From positions 40,599-104,598 of the forward strand of contig NZ_FRAE01000004.1 in assembly GCF_900142235.1 (NCBI RefSeq): a stretch of 64,000 bases of DNA, written 5' to 3'. A program made the translations under genes and the position numbers. Numbering within the stretch: position 1 is the first letter of the stretch; each line of letters begins with the position of its first letter. This document shows positions 39,578 to 49,958 of the stretch, piece after piece. The DNA comes from Tepidibacter formicigenes DSM 15518. Lineage in GTDB: Bacteria > Bacillota > Clostridia > Peptostreptococcales > Peptostreptococcaceae. A model generated the notes under the pieces. That model was not told the origin of the DNA, did no database searches, and saw only the letters and a list, made by a program, of their open reading frames with translations.

Positions 39578-41881
39578 TTGAGCAAAAGAAGAAATAAAAA
39601 AGAAAAGAAAAATCAAATTAAACTAGATAGTAAGTTTAAACAAGAATTTAATTCTTTAAGTTTAATATTTTTAGGATTATTTCTTTCTTATAGTTTAAAA
39701 ACTGATTCAATGGGTAAAATAGGATATTTTATTAAGGTTATGTTTTTAGGTTTTTTTTCAAAACTATCTATAATTATTCCATACATAATAATATTTTTAG
39801 GAATTATACATTTAATTAATAATGATGAGTTAAAAAAAATTAAAAGTTATAAGCTTTATTATCCTTTTATATTTATTGCAATGTTAATTTATGGACTTAT
39901 GAAAAAAGATTTTATACCTATAGATAGTCCTTTCCTACCAGAAAATTTAAAGGTTATTTTCTCTATATCAATTGAAGGCAGTGGAAGTGGTATGTTTAGT
40001 ACTATAATAGCTTATTATTTTATAAAATTATTTGGAGTAAAAGGGTCTTATATTGTAAGTATTTTTTGCTTAATAATTATCGTTTTATTCAGTTTTAATA
40101 TATCTATAGAAGAGACTATAAATAAAATAAAAAGCTTGTTAGTAGATAATTTTGTAGTATTCAAAAGTTTTGTTGTAAATTTTGTAACAATTGAAGAAAA
40201 ACCAACTAAAAAAAGAAAAAATAAAAAGATTGTAAATATAAATAATGAAATTGCAGCTGAAACTGAGGTAGAACAATCAATAAAGATAGTGGATTTTAAC
40301 AAAAATCTTCAAGATAATACTGAAATTATTGAAAATAATTATTCTACTGACAAAAAAGAAACAAAATTTAATGATAAAAATGATGAAAAAGAAATAGAAT
40401 CTAAAAAGGAATTAAATAAAGATAATCAAGAAATAAAAATAATCACAAATTCTGAAAGTGAAAAGTTTTTAGATTATAAAAAACCTAGTACGGATTTATT
40501 GTTTAAGGCAAATAATATAGTAGACCCAAAAGATAAAAAACAAATACTTAAAAATGCAAAGCTTCTAGAGAAAACATTGAAAGATTTTGGTGTAGAAGCT
40601 CAAATAAATCAAGTTACTAAAGGTCCTACTATAACAAGGTATGAAATTCAACCAAAGGCAGGGGTTAAAGTTAGTAAAATAGTAGGTCTTGTAGATGATA
40701 TAGCTTTAAGTTTAGCAGCAAAGAGCATAAGAATTGAAGCTCCGATTCCTGGTAAATCTGCTATTGGGATAGAAGTTCCAAATGACGAAGTTCAACTTGT
40801 TACTTTAAGAGAAGTTATAGAATCAGATGAATTTTCGAGTAATAATTCTAAGCTTTCATTTGGACTTGGTAAAGATATATCAGGTAGGCCTATAATTACA
40901 GATATAGCTAAAATGCCTCACTTACTTATAGCAGGTGCTACAGGTTCTGGTAAAAGTGTTTGTGTAAATACTTTAATAAATAGTATATTATATAAAGCAA
41001 AACCTGATGAAGTTAAATTTTTAATGATAGATCCTAAGGTTGTTGAACTTACAAATTATAATGGAATTCCTCATCTTTTAATACCAGTAGTTACTGATCC
41101 CAAAAAAGCTGCTTATGCTTTAAATTGGGCAGTAACTGAAATGAATAGAAGATATAAACTATTTGCAGAAAACTCTGTAAGAGATATAACTGGTTATAAT
41201 GAAAAAGTAGAGGAAAAACTTCCTAAAGTTGTAATTATAATAGATGAGCTTGCGGATTTAATGATGGTAAGTCCTAATGAAGTAGAAGATGCTATATGTA
41301 GATTAGCTCAAATGGCAAGAGCGGCTGGAATGCATCTTATAGTTGCAACTCAAAGGCCTTCTGTTGATGTTATAACAGGTGTTATTAAAGCCAATATTCC
41401 TTCAAGAATTGCTTTTTCAGTATCATCTCAAGCTGATTCTAGAACTATTCTTGATATGGGGGGAGCAGAAAAGCTCCTTGGTAAAGGGGATATGCTATTT
41501 TATCCTGTTGGCTCTCCAAAGCCTGTGAGACTTCAAGGTGCTTTTATTTCCGATAAAGAAGTAGAAAGTGTTGTTAATTTTGTTAAAAGTCAAGTAGAAG
41601 AGGTAAACTATACTGAAGATATAATAGAAAATATAAATAAAGGAGTTACCTTTGATTCATCAGATGAAGATGATTTATTAAGTGAAGCTATAGGATTAGT
41701 TGTAAATGCAGGTCAAGCTTCTGCTTCAATGCTTCAAAGAAAATTTAGAATAGGTTATAATAGAGCAGCAAGACTTATTGATCAAATGGAAGAAAGAGGA
41801 TTAATAGGACCTAGTGAGGGGAGTAAACCTAGAAAAGTTTTAATAACAAAGGAAGAATATGAAAGTACGGTAGGTGAGTAG
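39578..41881 (+). CDS. ftsK: FtsK/SpoIIIE-family DNA translocase
   Basis: This DNA pump clears chromosomes from division or sporulation septa. The product of about 767 residues has four N-terminal membrane segments (about 25-185), a long charged linker, then the alpha and beta motor domains with Walker A GATGSGKS and Walker [13 protein letters not shown], and the gamma winged-helix domain ([25 protein letters not shown]). The AGAGGTGG site at 39565-39572 sets the TTG start at 39578. Context (after tepA) matches Bacillus spoIIIE; one FtsK/SpoIIIE protein may serve both roles here. Confidence 0.95.
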   Translation: MSKRRNKKEKKNQIKLDSKFKQEFNSLSLIFLGLFLSYSLKTDSMGKIGYFIKVMFLGFFSKLSIIIPYIIIFLGIIHLINNDELKKIKSYKLYYPFIFIAMLIYGLMKKDFIPIDSPFLPENLKVIFSISIEGSGSGMFSTIIAYYFIKLFGVKGSYIVSIFCLIIIVLFSFNISIEETINKIKSLLVDNFVVFKSFVVNFVTIEEKPTKKRKNKKIVNINNEIAAETEVEQSIKIVDFNKNLQDNTEIIENNYSTDKKETKFNDKNDEKEIESKKELNKDNQEIKIITNSESEKFLDYKKPSTDLLFKANNIVDPKDKKQILKNAKLLEKTLKDFGVEAQINQVTKGPTITRYEIQPKAGVKVSKIVGLVDDIALSLAAKSIRIEAPIPGKSAIGIEVPNDEVQLVTLREVIESDEFSSNNSKLSFGLGKDISGRPIITDIAKMPHLLIAGATGSGKSVCVNTLINSILYKAKPDEVKFLMIDPKVVELTNYNGIPHLLIPVVTDPKKAAYALNWAVTEMNRRYKLFAENSVRDITGYNEKVEEKLPKVVIIIDELADLMMVSPNEVEDAICRLAQMARAAGMHLIVATQRPSVDVITGVIKANIPSRIAFSVSSQADSRTILDMGGAEKLLGKGDMLFYPVGSPKPVRLQGAFISDKEVESVVNFVKSQVEEVNYTEDIIENINKGVTFDSSDEDDLLSEAIGLVVNAGQASASMLQRKFRIGYNRAARLIDQMEERGLIGPSEGSKPRKVLITKEEYESTVGE

Positions 41882-41882
41882 T

Positions 41883-42941
41883 TTGAATAGGGGTATAAAT
41901 TTAGAAGAGGCTTTAAAACTTGAAAATGCAGTATTTGTTGATGTAAGATCTCCTTTAGAGTATAAAGAGGATAGGATTATTAAATCTATAAATATTCCTA
42001 TTTTAGATGATAAGGAAAGAAAAGTAGTTGGAACTATATATAAAAAAGATGGAAAAGAATCTGCTGTAGAAAAGGGATTAGAGTTTACATCTAAAAAAAT
42101 AAAAGATTTGTATTTAGAATTTAATAGTTTGTCTAAAAGCTATAAAAACATAGTTGTGTACTGTTCAAGAGGAGGAATGAGAAGCGGATCAGTTGTAAAT
42201 TTCTTTTGTAATTTAGGGATAAATATGTATCAGCTTAGAGGAGGATATAAAAGCTATAGAAATTATGTTATAGATTTTTTAGAGAATATAGATGAAAATT
42301 ATAAATTTATTGTTCTTCATGGATTAACTGGAGTTGGAAAGACAGATGCTTTAAAATACCTAAATAAAAAAGGAGTAAAAGGTTTAGATTTGGAAAATAT
42401 AGCCAAAAATTGTGGTTCTGTATTTGGTCATATTTGTTTTAAAGACAATCCTCCTAGTCAAAAATTATTTGAATCTTTAATATTTAATTACATAAACAAT
42501 TCAAAATCTAAATATATATTTATAGAAAGTGAAAGCAAAAGAATAGGATCAGTTCTTATTCCAAACTCCATATATAATACAATGATAGAAAAAGGATATC
42601 ATATTTTACTTGAAAGTAGCATAAATTCTAGAGTTAAAAGGTTAGTTGAACAATATATAAGTTTAAATTATAAGGAAGATACTGTAATTTTAGATGCTTT
42701 AGAAAAGTTAAGAAAAAGATTAGGAAATGAAAAAATTGATTATTTAATTGAAAAATTAAATTCAAAAGAGTATGCTATAATAGCAAAAGAACTTATTGTT
42801 AACTATTATGATCCTTTGTACAAATATTCTATTGATAAATTTGCTTATAATCATATTATAAGCTGTGATAAATTTGAAAAAGCCATGGCAAAATTAATTA
42901 CAATTTACGAAAGACTAGAAAGAAGGGAGTTAAATAAATGA
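41883..42941 (+). CDS. mnmH: tRNA 2-selenouridine synthase MnmH (SelU)
   Basis: MnmH replaces sulfur of (methylaminomethyl-)2-thiouridine at the tRNA wobble position with selenium, using selenophosphate. The N-terminal rhodanese domain has VFVDVRSPLEY and the catalytic Cys in VVYCSRGGMRSGS. A P-loop domain follows with GLTGVGKT. The start is either GTG 41874 or TTG 41883; AGGTGA at 41872-41877 favours the TTG. It overlaps rimO by 4 bases (ATGA). Its presence means the organism should make selenophosphate, which bears on the TGA codon in copA. Confidence 0.92.
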   Translation: MNRGINLEEALKLENAVFVDVRSPLEYKEDRIIKSINIPILDDKERKVVGTIYKKDGKESAVEKGLEFTSKKIKDLYLEFNSLSKSYKNIVVYCSRGGMRSGSVVNFFCNLGINMYQLRGGYKSYRNYVIDFLENIDENYKFIVLHGLTGVGKTDALKYLNKKGVKGLDLENIAKNCGSVFGHICFKDNPPSQKLFESLIFNYINNSKSKYIFIESESKRIGSVLIPNSIYNTMIEKGYHILLESSINSRVKRLVEQYISLNYKEDTVILDALEKLRKRLGNEKIDYLIEKLNSKEYAIIAKELIVNYYDPLYKYSIDKFAYNHIISCDKFEKAMAKLITIYERLERRELNK

Positions 42942-44275
42942 GTTTAAAAATAGCGTTAGAATCACTTGGATGTTCCAAAAATTTAGTTGATGCGGAGGTA
43001 ATGCTTGGAATACTAAAAAATAACGGACATAGACTTACAAGCAACTTTGAACAAGCAGATGTAATAATAGTAAATACATGTGGATTTATAGAATCTGCAA
43101 AGGAAGAATCTATAAATGCTATATTAGAGTTTGCACAATATAAAGAAAAAGGAAATTTTAAAATTCTTATAATGACTGGATGTCTAGCTCAAAGATACAG
43201 TAATGAGCTTAAAGATGAGATTCCTGAAATTGACGCTATTGTTGGAACAGGAAGCTATTCTAAAATAGCAGATATAATAAAAAGATTAACTGAAGAAAAA
43301 AATATAGTTGAACTTGATGAACTTGATTTTGTGTATGATGAAACACTTCCAAGATACTTAAGTACGCCAAGCTATATGGCATACTTAAAAATTGCTGAAG
43401 GATGTAATAATCACTGTACATATTGTATAATACCTAAATTAAGAGGAAAATATAGAAGTAGAAAAATAGAAGATTTATTAAAAGAAGCTAAAAGTCTTGC
43501 AAATCAAGGAGTGAAGGAATTAGTTGTAATAGCTCAAGATACAACAAGATATGGAATTGATTTATATGGAGAAGAAAAACTTTCTTATCTATTAAGAGAA
43601 CTTTCTGAAATAGAAGAATTAAAATGGATTAGGGTAATGTATTCTTATCCAGAAGCATTAAGTGAAGAAATTATAAGAGTAATAAGTGAAAATAAAAAAA
43701 TATGCAGTTATTTTGATATACCAATACAGCACTGTAGTGATAGAATATTAAAGTTAATGAATAGAAGAACAACAAAAGATGATATAAAACAAAAAATAGA
43801 TTTAATAAGAAAAAACATACCTGATGCTGTACTTAGAACTTCTATAATAGTAGGATTTCCAAGTGAAACAGAAGAGGAGTTTGATGAATTAAAAGAATTT
43901 GTAAAAGAAGTAAAATTTGATAGATTAGGAGTATTTGCATATTCAAAAGAAGAAGGGACTGCGGCTGCAAAATTAGAATATCAAATATCAGATAATATAA
44001 AAGAAGAAAGAAGAGAAGAATTAATGCTAATTCAGCAAAAAATATCTCTTAAAAAAAATAGATTTAAAATAGGTAATGTATATGAAGTTTTAGTAGAGGA
44101 AAAATTAGAAGATAATGTTTACATAGGAAGAACATATCAAGATGCTTATGAAATAGATGGTCTTGTTTATGTAAATACAGATAAAGAACTAGAGATTGGA
44201 AGCTTTGTTGATGTAAAAATAAATAATGCCCTAGAATATGATTTAATGGGAGTGATATTAGATGAATCTTGCTAA
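42938..44275 (+). CDS. rimO: Ribosomal protein S12 methylthiotransferase RimO
   Basis: RimO is a radical-SAM methylthiotransferase that modifies an Asp of S12. The N-terminal UPF0004 domain has three cluster Cys (LESLGCSKN, VNTCGFIESA, MTGCLAQRY). The radical-SAM motif is CNNHCTYCIIP and the C terminus is a TRAM domain. The VDAE and NTCGFIESAKEESI strings separate it from MiaB. Its end overlaps pgsA by 14 bases. Confidence 0.96.
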   Translation: MSLKIALESLGCSKNLVDAEVMLGILKNNGHRLTSNFEQADVIIVNTCGFIESAKEESINAILEFAQYKEKGNFKILIMTGCLAQRYSNELKDEIPEIDAIVGTGSYSKIADIIKRLTEEKNIVELDELDFVYDETLPRYLSTPSYMAYLKIAEGCNNHCTYCIIPKLRGKYRSRKIEDLLKEAKSLANQGVKELVVIAQDTTRYGIDLYGEEKLSYLLRELSEIEELKWIRVMYSYPEALSEEIIRVISENKKICSYFDIPIQHCSDRILKLMNRRTTKDDIKQKIDLIRKNIPDAVLRTSIIVGFPSETEEEFDELKEFVKEVKFDRLGVFAYSKEEGTAAAKLEYQISDNIKEERREELMLIQQKISLKKNRFKIGNVYEVLVEEKLEDNVYIGRTYQDAYEIDGLVYVNTDKELEIGSFVDVKINNALEYDLMGVILDESC

Positions 44276-44780
44276 TAAGTTAACAATGCTTAGAATTGTA
44301 TTGGTTCCTGTATTCGTAATAATAATACTATCTGACATAAAAAATTCACTACTTATTTCTGCTGCTGTATTTTCTTTAGCATCTGCAACAGACTTCTTAG
44401 ATGGATACATTGCTAGAAAGTATAATTTAGTAAGTAATTTTGGTAAATTTATGGATCCTTTAGCAGATAAGCTTTTAGTAGCTTCTGCCTTAATAACAAT
44501 GGTAGAGCTTAATTTAATACCTTCTTGGATGGTTATAGTAATAATATCTAGAGAGTTTGCTGTAAGTATATTAAGAGCAATAGCAGCATCAAGTGGAATA
44601 GTAATAGCAGCTAGCAAGTGGGGAAAAGCTAAAACTATATCTCAAATATTTGCTATAATCATGATTCTTTTAAATATACCATATTCAAGTATAATTATGT
44701 GGATTGCAGTATTACTTACTATTTATTCAGGATATGATTATATATATTTAAACAGAAATTTATTCAAAGATATGGATTAG
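44262..44780 (+). CDS. pgsA: CDP-diacylglycerol-glycerol-3-phosphate 3-phosphatidyltransferase
   Basis: PgsA makes phosphatidylglycerol phosphate. The CDP-alcohol phosphotransferase signature (DG-x2-AR-x8-G-x3-D-x3-D) is intact in DFLDGYIARKYNLVSNFGKFMDP followed by LADK. The 172-residue protein has four or five membrane segments. It is translated from within the rimO end. Confidence 0.95.
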   Translation: MNLANKLTMLRIVLVPVFVIIILSDIKNSLLISAAVFSLASATDFLDGYIARKYNLVSNFGKFMDPLADKLLVASALITMVELNLIPSWMVIVIISREFAVSILRAIAASSGIVIAASKWGKAKTISQIFAIIMILLNIPYSSIIMWIAVLLTIYSGYDYIYLNRNLFKDMD

Positions 44781-44792
44781 AAAACATAGTCA

Positions 44793-44826
44793 AAAAGCTC
44801 TGATACATTTGTATTAGGGCTTTTAA
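44793..44826 (+). terminator. Terminator after pgsA
   Basis: AAAAGCTCTGATAC pairs with GTATTAGGGCTTTT (two G-U pairs) around a 4-base loop, with a T-run at the end. Confidence 0.78.
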
Positions 44827-44873
44827 TATGTAATTATAAAAATATAAATCATGCTGAATAATATAATAGATAA

Positions 44874-44902
44874 TTGACTATAAAGAAAATATAATATATA
44901 AT
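44874..44902 (+). promoter_or_regulatory. Promoter of recA
   Basis: TTGACT (44874-44879) and a consensus TATAAT (44897-44902) are 17 bases apart, immediately ahead of the SOS box. Confidence 0.8.
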
Positions 44903-44909
44903 CTTTTTA

Positions 44910-44921
44910 GAACGTTTGTTC
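44910..44921. promoter_or_regulatory. LexA/SOS box of recA
   Basis: GAACGTTTGTTC matches the Gram-positive SOS box GAAC-N4-GTTC exactly in both half-sites. It lies about 8 bases after the -10 box, where LexA binding would block transcription. Confidence 0.85.
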
Positions 44922-44946
44922 TTCAAAAGAAAGGTGGTTATAAAAA

Positions 44947-45966
44947 ATGGATGAAAATAAGAAAAAAGCACTCGATATGGCTTTATCTCAAATACAAAAA
45001 GACTTTGGAAAAGGATCTATAATGAGATTAGGAGAAGCTTCTAAAATGAATATAGAGGCTATATCAACTGGTTCAATAGGACTTGATATAGCTATAGGAA
45101 TAGGAGGTCTTCCAAAAGGAAGAATCGTAGAAATATATGGACCAGAATCTTCAGGTAAAACTACTGTTGCACTTCATACTGTAGCAGAAGCTCAAAAGCA
45201 AGGTGGAATAGCTGCTTTTATTGATGCAGAACATGCACTTGATCCTGTTTATGCTAAAGCTTTAGGAGTAGATGTAGACAATTTAATAGTATCTCAACCT
45301 GATACAGGAGAACAAGCTCTTGAAATAACAGAGGCATTAATTAGAAGTGGTGCAGTAGATATAATAGTTATAGATTCTGTTGCAGCATTAGTTCCAAAAG
45401 CAGAGATAGAAGGTGAAATGGGAGATTCTCATGTAGGGCTTCAAGCTAGACTTATGTCTCAAGCTTTAAGAAAATTAACAGGTTCTATAAAAAAATCAAA
45501 TACAATTGCTATATTTATAAATCAGCTTCGTGAAAAAGTAGGAGTTATGTTTGGAAATCCTGAAACAACAACTGGTGGTAGAGCGCTTAAATTCTATTCT
45601 TCAGTAAGACTTGATGTTAGAAAATGTGACATAATAAAACAAGGAGATAGTATACTTGGAAGTAGAACGAGAGTAAAGGTAGTTAAAAATAAAGTAGCTC
45701 CTCCATTTAAACAATGTGAATTTGATATAATGTATGGAGAAGGAATATCTAAAATAGGAGATCTTTTAGATATGGCAGTGGGGATTGATATAGTAAAAAA
45801 ATCAGGAGCTTGGTACAGTTATAATGACACAAAACTTGGACAAGGAAGAGAAAATGCTAAAAAGTTTTTATCAGAAAATGATGAGCTAGTGAATGAAATA
45901 GAAGCTAAGGTTAGAGAACATTATGGTTTAATAAAAACAGAAACAACAGATAGTACAGCTGAATAA
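44947..45966 (+). CDS. recA: Recombinase RecA
   Basis: RecA drives homologous strand exchange and SOS induction. The P-loop GPESSGKT is at about 65-72. [13 protein letters not shown], the DNA-binding L1/L2 regions ([23 protein letters not shown] and [12 protein letters not shown]) and the NQLREKVG motif are all present. The 339-residue length is normal. It has its own SOS-controlled promoter and an AAAGGTGG ribosome site. Confidence 0.99.
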   Translation: MDENKKKALDMALSQIQKDFGKGSIMRLGEASKMNIEAISTGSIGLDIAIGIGGLPKGRIVEIYGPESSGKTTVALHTVAEAQKQGGIAAFIDAEHALDPVYAKALGVDVDNLIVSQPDTGEQALEITEALIRSGAVDIIVIDSVAALVPKAEIEGEMGDSHVGLQARLMSQALRKLTGSIKKSNTIAIFINQLREKVGVMFGNPETTTGGRALKFYSSVRLDVRKCDIIKQGDSILGSRTRVKVVKNKVAPPFKQCEFDIMYGEGISKIGDLLDMAVGIDIVKKSGAWYSYNDTKLGQGRENAKKFLSENDELVNEIEAKVREHYGLIKTETTDSTAE

Positions 45967-45978
45967 AACTTGTAAAAC

Positions 45979-46007
45979 TTGACACTTTAATGAAAAAATT
46001 ATAAAAT
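45979..46007 (+). promoter_or_regulatory. Probable promoter in the recA-rny gap
   Basis: TTGACA (45979-45984) and TAAAAT (46002-46007) are separated by 17 bases, upstream of a perfect 15-bp hairpin and 225 bases before the rny start. It probably drives rny. Confidence 0.65.
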
Positions 46008-46031
46008 GAAAAAACAAGAGGCTTTTTCATA

Positions 46032-46065
46032 ATGAATAGAAAATTATACTTAATTTTCTATTCAT
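46032..46065 (+). repeat. Perfect 15-bp hairpin in the rny leader
   Basis: Bases 46032-46046 are the exact reverse complement of 46051-46065, around a TACT loop. A clean T-run is lacking. It could act as the recA terminator, or it could be a leader element of rny, since it lies 25 bases after the probable promoter. Confidence 0.6.
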
Positions 46066-46231
46066 TTCAACAAAATCTATCTTATATATAAGTTTTCAAG
46101 GGAAGACTTTGTTTAGTTTTTGCAGTATATTTATTTTAAATCCATGGTGTAAGTTATGTTTAAACAATAATTTAAAAATTAATTTGCAGTGGATTATAAA
46201 TATAATTAAAGGTTAACTTTAGAAAAGGGAG

Positions 46232-47767
46232 GTGGAGATTATAATACTACTAGTCGTTGTAGGAACTGGTGTCGGTGTCTTAGTAGGATATATGATAAGA
46301 AAAAATATAGCAGAGAGTAAGATTGGATCTGCGGAAGAAATGTCTAAAAAAATAATTGATAAGGCTGAACAAGATGCTGAAACGATAAAGAAAGAAAAAC
46401 TAATAGAAGCAAAAGAAGAGGTTCATAAATTAAGAAGTGAAGCAGAAAAAGAAAATAAAGAAAGAAGAAATGAACTTCAAAGATATGAAAAAAGATTAGT
46501 ACACAAAGAAGAAAATATTGACAAAAAACTTCATTCATTAGAGATAAAAGAATCTAATTTAAATGATAAGCTAAAGTCAATATCAGAAAAGGAACTAGAA
46601 ATAGAAGAAATAAAAGCAAAACAAATTGAAAAATTAGAAAGTATTTCTGGAATAACTTCTAATCAAGCCAGAGAAATTATTCTTTCAAATACAGAAAAAG
46701 AAATAAGACATGAAATGTCTATGATGATAAAAGAAATAGAAATTGCTGCAAAAGAAGAAGCAGAAAAAAAAGCAAGAGAAATAATAGGTTATGCAATACA
46801 AAAATGCTCTGCAGATCATGTTGCTGAAACTACTGTTACAGTAGTAAATCTTCCTAATGATGAAATGAAAGGTAGAATAATAGGAAGAGAAGGTAGAAAT
46901 ATAAGAACACTTGAGACTTTAACGGGGATAGACTTAATAATAGACGATACTCCAGAAGCTGTAATATTATCTGGATTTGATCCTATAAGAAGAGAAGTAG
47001 CAAGAATTGCTTTAGAAAAATTAATATCAGATGGAAGAATACATCCTGCAAGAATTGAAGAAATGGTAGAAAAAGGTCAAAAAGAAGTTGAAAATGCTAT
47101 AAAGGAGCAAGGAGAACAAGCTACTTTTGAAACAGGAGTTCATGGACTTCATCCTGAATTAATAAGATTACTAGGAAGGCTTAAGTATAGGACAAGTTAT
47201 GGACAAAATGTTCTTAAACATTCTATAGAAGTATCTAATTTAGCAGGAATAATGGCTGCTGAAATTGGTGCTGATGTAAGACTTGCTAAAAGAGCAGGCC
47301 TTCTTCATGACATAGGAAAAGCTGTTGATCATGAGATGGAAGGTACTCATGTTGAGATTGGTATGGACTTATTAAGAAGATATAAGGAATCGAAAGATGT
47401 AATTCATGCTATGTCAACTCATCATGGAGACTATGAGCCTCAAACTGTTGAAGCTGTATTAGTTACTGCAGCTGATGCTATATCTGCTGCAAGGCCAGGA
47501 GCAAGAAGAGAAACTTTAGAAGCATATATTAAAAGATTAGAAAAGTTAGAAGAAATAGCTAACTCGTATGATGGTGTAGATAAATCATACGCTATTCAAG
47601 CTGGTAGAGAAATTAGGATTATAGTAAAACCTGAAAATGTAAGTGATGAAGGAATGCATCTACTTGCTAGGGAAATGACTAAAAAAATAGAAGATGAATT
47701 AGAATATCCAGGACAAATAAAAGTAAATATAATAAGAGAAACTAGAGCAATAGAATACGCAAAATAA
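46232..47767 (+). CDS. rny: Ribonuclease Y
   Basis: RNase Y is the membrane-anchored endoribonuclease that starts mRNA decay in Firmicutes. It has an N-terminal membrane segment (about 2-20), a long Lys/Glu-rich coiled coil (about 25-160), a KH domain ([22 protein letters not shown], about 210) and an HD domain with [15 protein letters not shown]. The 511-residue length is typical. The start is unclear: the GTG at 46232 overlaps the GGGAGGTGG ribosome site, and the next downstream codons with good spacing are ATT (46238) and ATA. Confidence 0.95.
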   Translation: MEIIILLVVVGTGVGVLVGYMIRKNIAESKIGSAEEMSKKIIDKAEQDAETIKKEKLIEAKEEVHKLRSEAEKENKERRNELQRYEKRLVHKEENIDKKLHSLEIKESNLNDKLKSISEKELEIEEIKAKQIEKLESISGITSNQAREIILSNTEKEIRHEMSMMIKEIEIAAKEEAEKKAREIIGYAIQKCSADHVAETTVTVVNLPNDEMKGRIIGREGRNIRTLETLTGIDLIIDDTPEAVILSGFDPIRREVARIALEKLISDGRIHPARIEEMVEKGQKEVENAIKEQGEQATFETGVHGLHPELIRLLGRLKYRTSYGQNVLKHSIEVSNLAGIMAAEIGADVRLAKRAGLLHDIGKAVDHEMEGTHVEIGMDLLRRYKESKDVIHAMSTHHGDYEPQTVEAVLVTAADAISAARPGARRETLEAYIKRLEKLEEIANSYDGVDKSYAIQAGREIRIIVKPENVSDEGMHLLAREMTKKIEDELEYPGQIKVNIIRETRAIEYAK

Positions 47768-47818
47768 AGGTTCTTTGTCAAATGGTTTTGGTAAAGAGAA
47801 CCACAAAATTAATTATTG

Positions 47819-47854
47819 GCCGTTTAAAACCGAATAGGTTTTAAACGGCTTTTA
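47819..47854 (+). terminator. Terminator after rny
   Basis: A perfect 13-bp stem (47819-47831 with 47837-47849) with a 5-base loop is followed by a T-run. It works well in the forward direction. Confidence 0.88.
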
Positions 47855-48194
47855 ACTTTAACAAATCTTGACTTATAAGTATTCTATTCTTGAAATGAAA
47901 AAAGCTTTTATAACAAAATGGACATTTTAATACCATATGATAAAATTTTATCAATAACTAAGATTTAATTATAAAATTTAATAATAATAAATACGAGATA
48001 TATCGACAAAATTTATAGAATCAAACAATTATAAGAAAATCCAAGGTGAAAAAAATTTTTATAACTAACAAAAAATAATATACACAGTAGAAAAATGAGT
48101 ATATTGATTTATTTGAATGGGTTTCATAAAATGTTAATTATATTGATGTTTTTCTGAAAAAAGAAGCTTTTCTGAAAAAAATATTGTTATATTA
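47855..48194. other. AT-rich gap with no gene
   Basis: About 340 bases between the rny terminator and the promoter of the glycine riboswitch. I see many short stop-interrupted frames and A/T tracts, but no convincing ORF, RNA or repeat. It is simply very AT-rich spacer as far as I can tell. Confidence 0.6.
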
Positions 48195-48223
48195 TTGACA
48201 ATTAGTATATTAAGTTCTATAAT
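48195..48223 (+). promoter_or_regulatory. Promoter of the glycine-riboswitch transcript
   Basis: Consensus TTGACA (48195-48200) and TATAAT (48218-48223) are separated by 17 bases, about 35 bases ahead of the first aptamer. This is the best promoter match in the window. Confidence 0.85.
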
Positions 48224-48253
48224 TAATTTGTAAAATATAACAAAAAGAAGTTT

Positions 48254-48462
48254 TGGATGAAAGCATCGGGAGAGCTCTAAAAGAGCACCGAAGAAGTAAA
48301 ACTTTCAGGTAATAAGACCGTTGCTGGACAAACCTCTGGAGAGACTCTACGAGCACCGAAGGAGCAAGCTCTGTTGTAAGCTTTGAAACAAAGTTTTATT
48401 TAAAATTTTGTATACTGCATATAACATGGGTGAAACTCTCAGGTAAAAGGACAGGGGAATTT
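48254..48462 (+). promoter_or_regulatory. Tandem glycine riboswitch (two aptamers)
   Basis: Aptamer 1 (about 48254-48325) shows GGGAGAG, GAGCACCGAAGAAG and ACTTTCAGGTAATAAGACCG. Aptamer 2 (about 48330-48462) shows TGGAGAG, GAGCACCGAAGGAGCAAGC, a long P3 insertion, then AACTCTCAGGTAAAAGGACAG. These are the conserved cores of the glycine riboswitch family. The tandem arrangement is the common form. It precedes a sodium/amino-acid symporter, a usual target class. Confidence 0.95.
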
Positions 48463-48535
48463 GAGATACAGGAAAACGATATCATTTATTGTATTTTCTT
48501 AGTATATCAGATTTTTCCCTGCTTTTTTAATTCCA
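48450..48535 (+). terminator. Expression-platform terminator of the glycine riboswitch
   Basis: CAGGGGAA at the end of aptamer 2 can pair with TTTTCCCTG near 48515-48522, which is followed by CTTTTTTAA. Pairing would remove the 3' part of the aptamer, so glycine binding would favour read-through. The exact alternative pairing was judged by eye. Confidence 0.6.
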
Positions 48536-48563
48536 AAAATAATAAAAGCAGGAGGTAAATGTT

Positions 48564-49958
48564 ATGGAAAAAATTAATCAAATTGCACAGTCTATTAATA
48601 CTTTTGTATGGGGACCACCCCTTCTCATACTTCTTGTTGGTACAGGTATTTACTTATCCTTTAGACTTGGATTTCTTCAGGTATTTAAGCTTCCGTTAGC
48701 TCTTAAATATCTTTTTTCTGAGGACCCTGAAACAAAAGATATGCAGGCTGAAGGTGATATATCTGCTTTTGCTTCTGTTTGTACAGCTCTTTCAGCTACA
48801 ATAGGTACAGGTAACATAGTTGGAGTTGCTACAGCAATAAGACTTGGAGGACCTGGAGCTCTTTTCTGGATGTGGATGGCAGCATTCTTTGGAATGGCTA
48901 CAAAATATGCTGAGGCACTTCTTGCAGTTAAATATAGAGTTGTAGATGAGAATGGACAAATGTCAGGTGGACCTATGTATTATATAGAAAGAGGACTTAA
49001 GAATAAGTTTCTTGCAAAATGTTTTGCAATATTTGGAATTGGTGTTGCATTCTTTGGCATAGGGACATTTGCTCAGGTTAACTCTATAACATCTGCAGTA
49101 AACATAGCATTTAAAGTTCCAGTCGTAGTAACTGGTGTAATACTTACAATATGTGTAGCCATGGTTACTCTTGGGGGAATAAAGAGTATATCTAAGGTTT
49201 CAGAATTTATAGTTCCTTTCATGGCTGTATCATATATACTTGGTACTGTGGTAATACTTATAATGAATGCAAGTCAGCTTCCAGCTACAGTGGCTTTAAT
49301 ACTAAAAAGTGCATTCACTCCAACAGCTGCTGCTGGTGGATTTGCAGGATCAACAGTTGCACTTGCTTTAAAAAGTGGGGTATCAAGAGGGGTATTTTCT
49401 AATGAATCAGGACTTGGTTCTGCTCCTATAGCTGCTGCAGCTGCAAAGACAAAGTCTTGTGTAAGACAAGGGCTTGTTCAAATGACAGGTACTTTCTTTG
49501 ACACTATACTAGTATGTTCAATGACAGGTATAACTTTAGTGCTTACAGGTATGTGGAACAACCCTAATGTAGAGGGGGCTGCAGCTACAACTGCTGCTTT
49601 TAGAGCAGGACTTCCAGGAATACCTATGGTAGGAGAGTTAATAGTTACAGTAGGACTTATATTCTTTGCATTTACTACAATACTTGGATGGAATTACTAT
49701 GGAGAAAGATGTACAGAATATCTGTTTGGAGTTAAAGGAATAAATATATATAAATATATATTTATAGCTCTTGTTGCTATAGGACCTTTCTTAAAGCTTA
49801 ATTTGATATGGACAATAGCTGATATAGTTAATGGTCTCATGGCAATACCGAACCTTATAGCTATAATAGGTTTAAGTGGAGTAATAGCTTCAGAAACTAA
49901 GAAGTATTTTGAAGATATTAAAAAAGAAGATAAAAATAAGCAAACTGTAGGGATGTAA
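48564..49958 (+). CDS. Sodium:alanine/glycine symporter (AGCS family, AlsT/AgcS type)
   Basis: The 464-residue integral membrane protein has the AGCS family signature: INTFVWGPPLLILLVGTGIYLSFRLGF at the start, ALSATIGTGNIVGVATAI, GGPMYYIERGL, SGVSRGVFSNESGLGSAPIAAAAAK and GWNYYGERC. About 10-11 membrane segments are visible. It takes up alanine or glycine with Na+. The upstream glycine riboswitch suggests glycine as substrate. The start ATG follows AGGAGGT. Confidence 0.93.
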   Translation: MEKINQIAQSINTFVWGPPLLILLVGTGIYLSFRLGFLQVFKLPLALKYLFSEDPETKDMQAEGDISAFASVCTALSATIGTGNIVGVATAIRLGGPGALFWMWMAAFFGMATKYAEALLAVKYRVVDENGQMSGGPMYYIERGLKNKFLAKCFAIFGIGVAFFGIGTFAQVNSITSAVNIAFKVPVVVTGVILTICVAMVTLGGIKSISKVSEFIVPFMAVSYILGTVVILIMNASQLPATVALILKSAFTPTAAAGGFAGSTVALALKSGVSRGVFSNESGLGSAPIAAAAAKTKSCVRQGLVQMTGTFFDTILVCSMTGITLVLTGMWNNPNVEGAAATTAAFRAGLPGIPMVGELIVTVGLIFFAFTTILGWNYYGERCTEYLFGVKGINIYKYIFIALVAIGPFLKLNLIWTIADIVNGLMAIPNLIAIIGLSGVIASETKKYFEDIKKEDKNKQTVGM

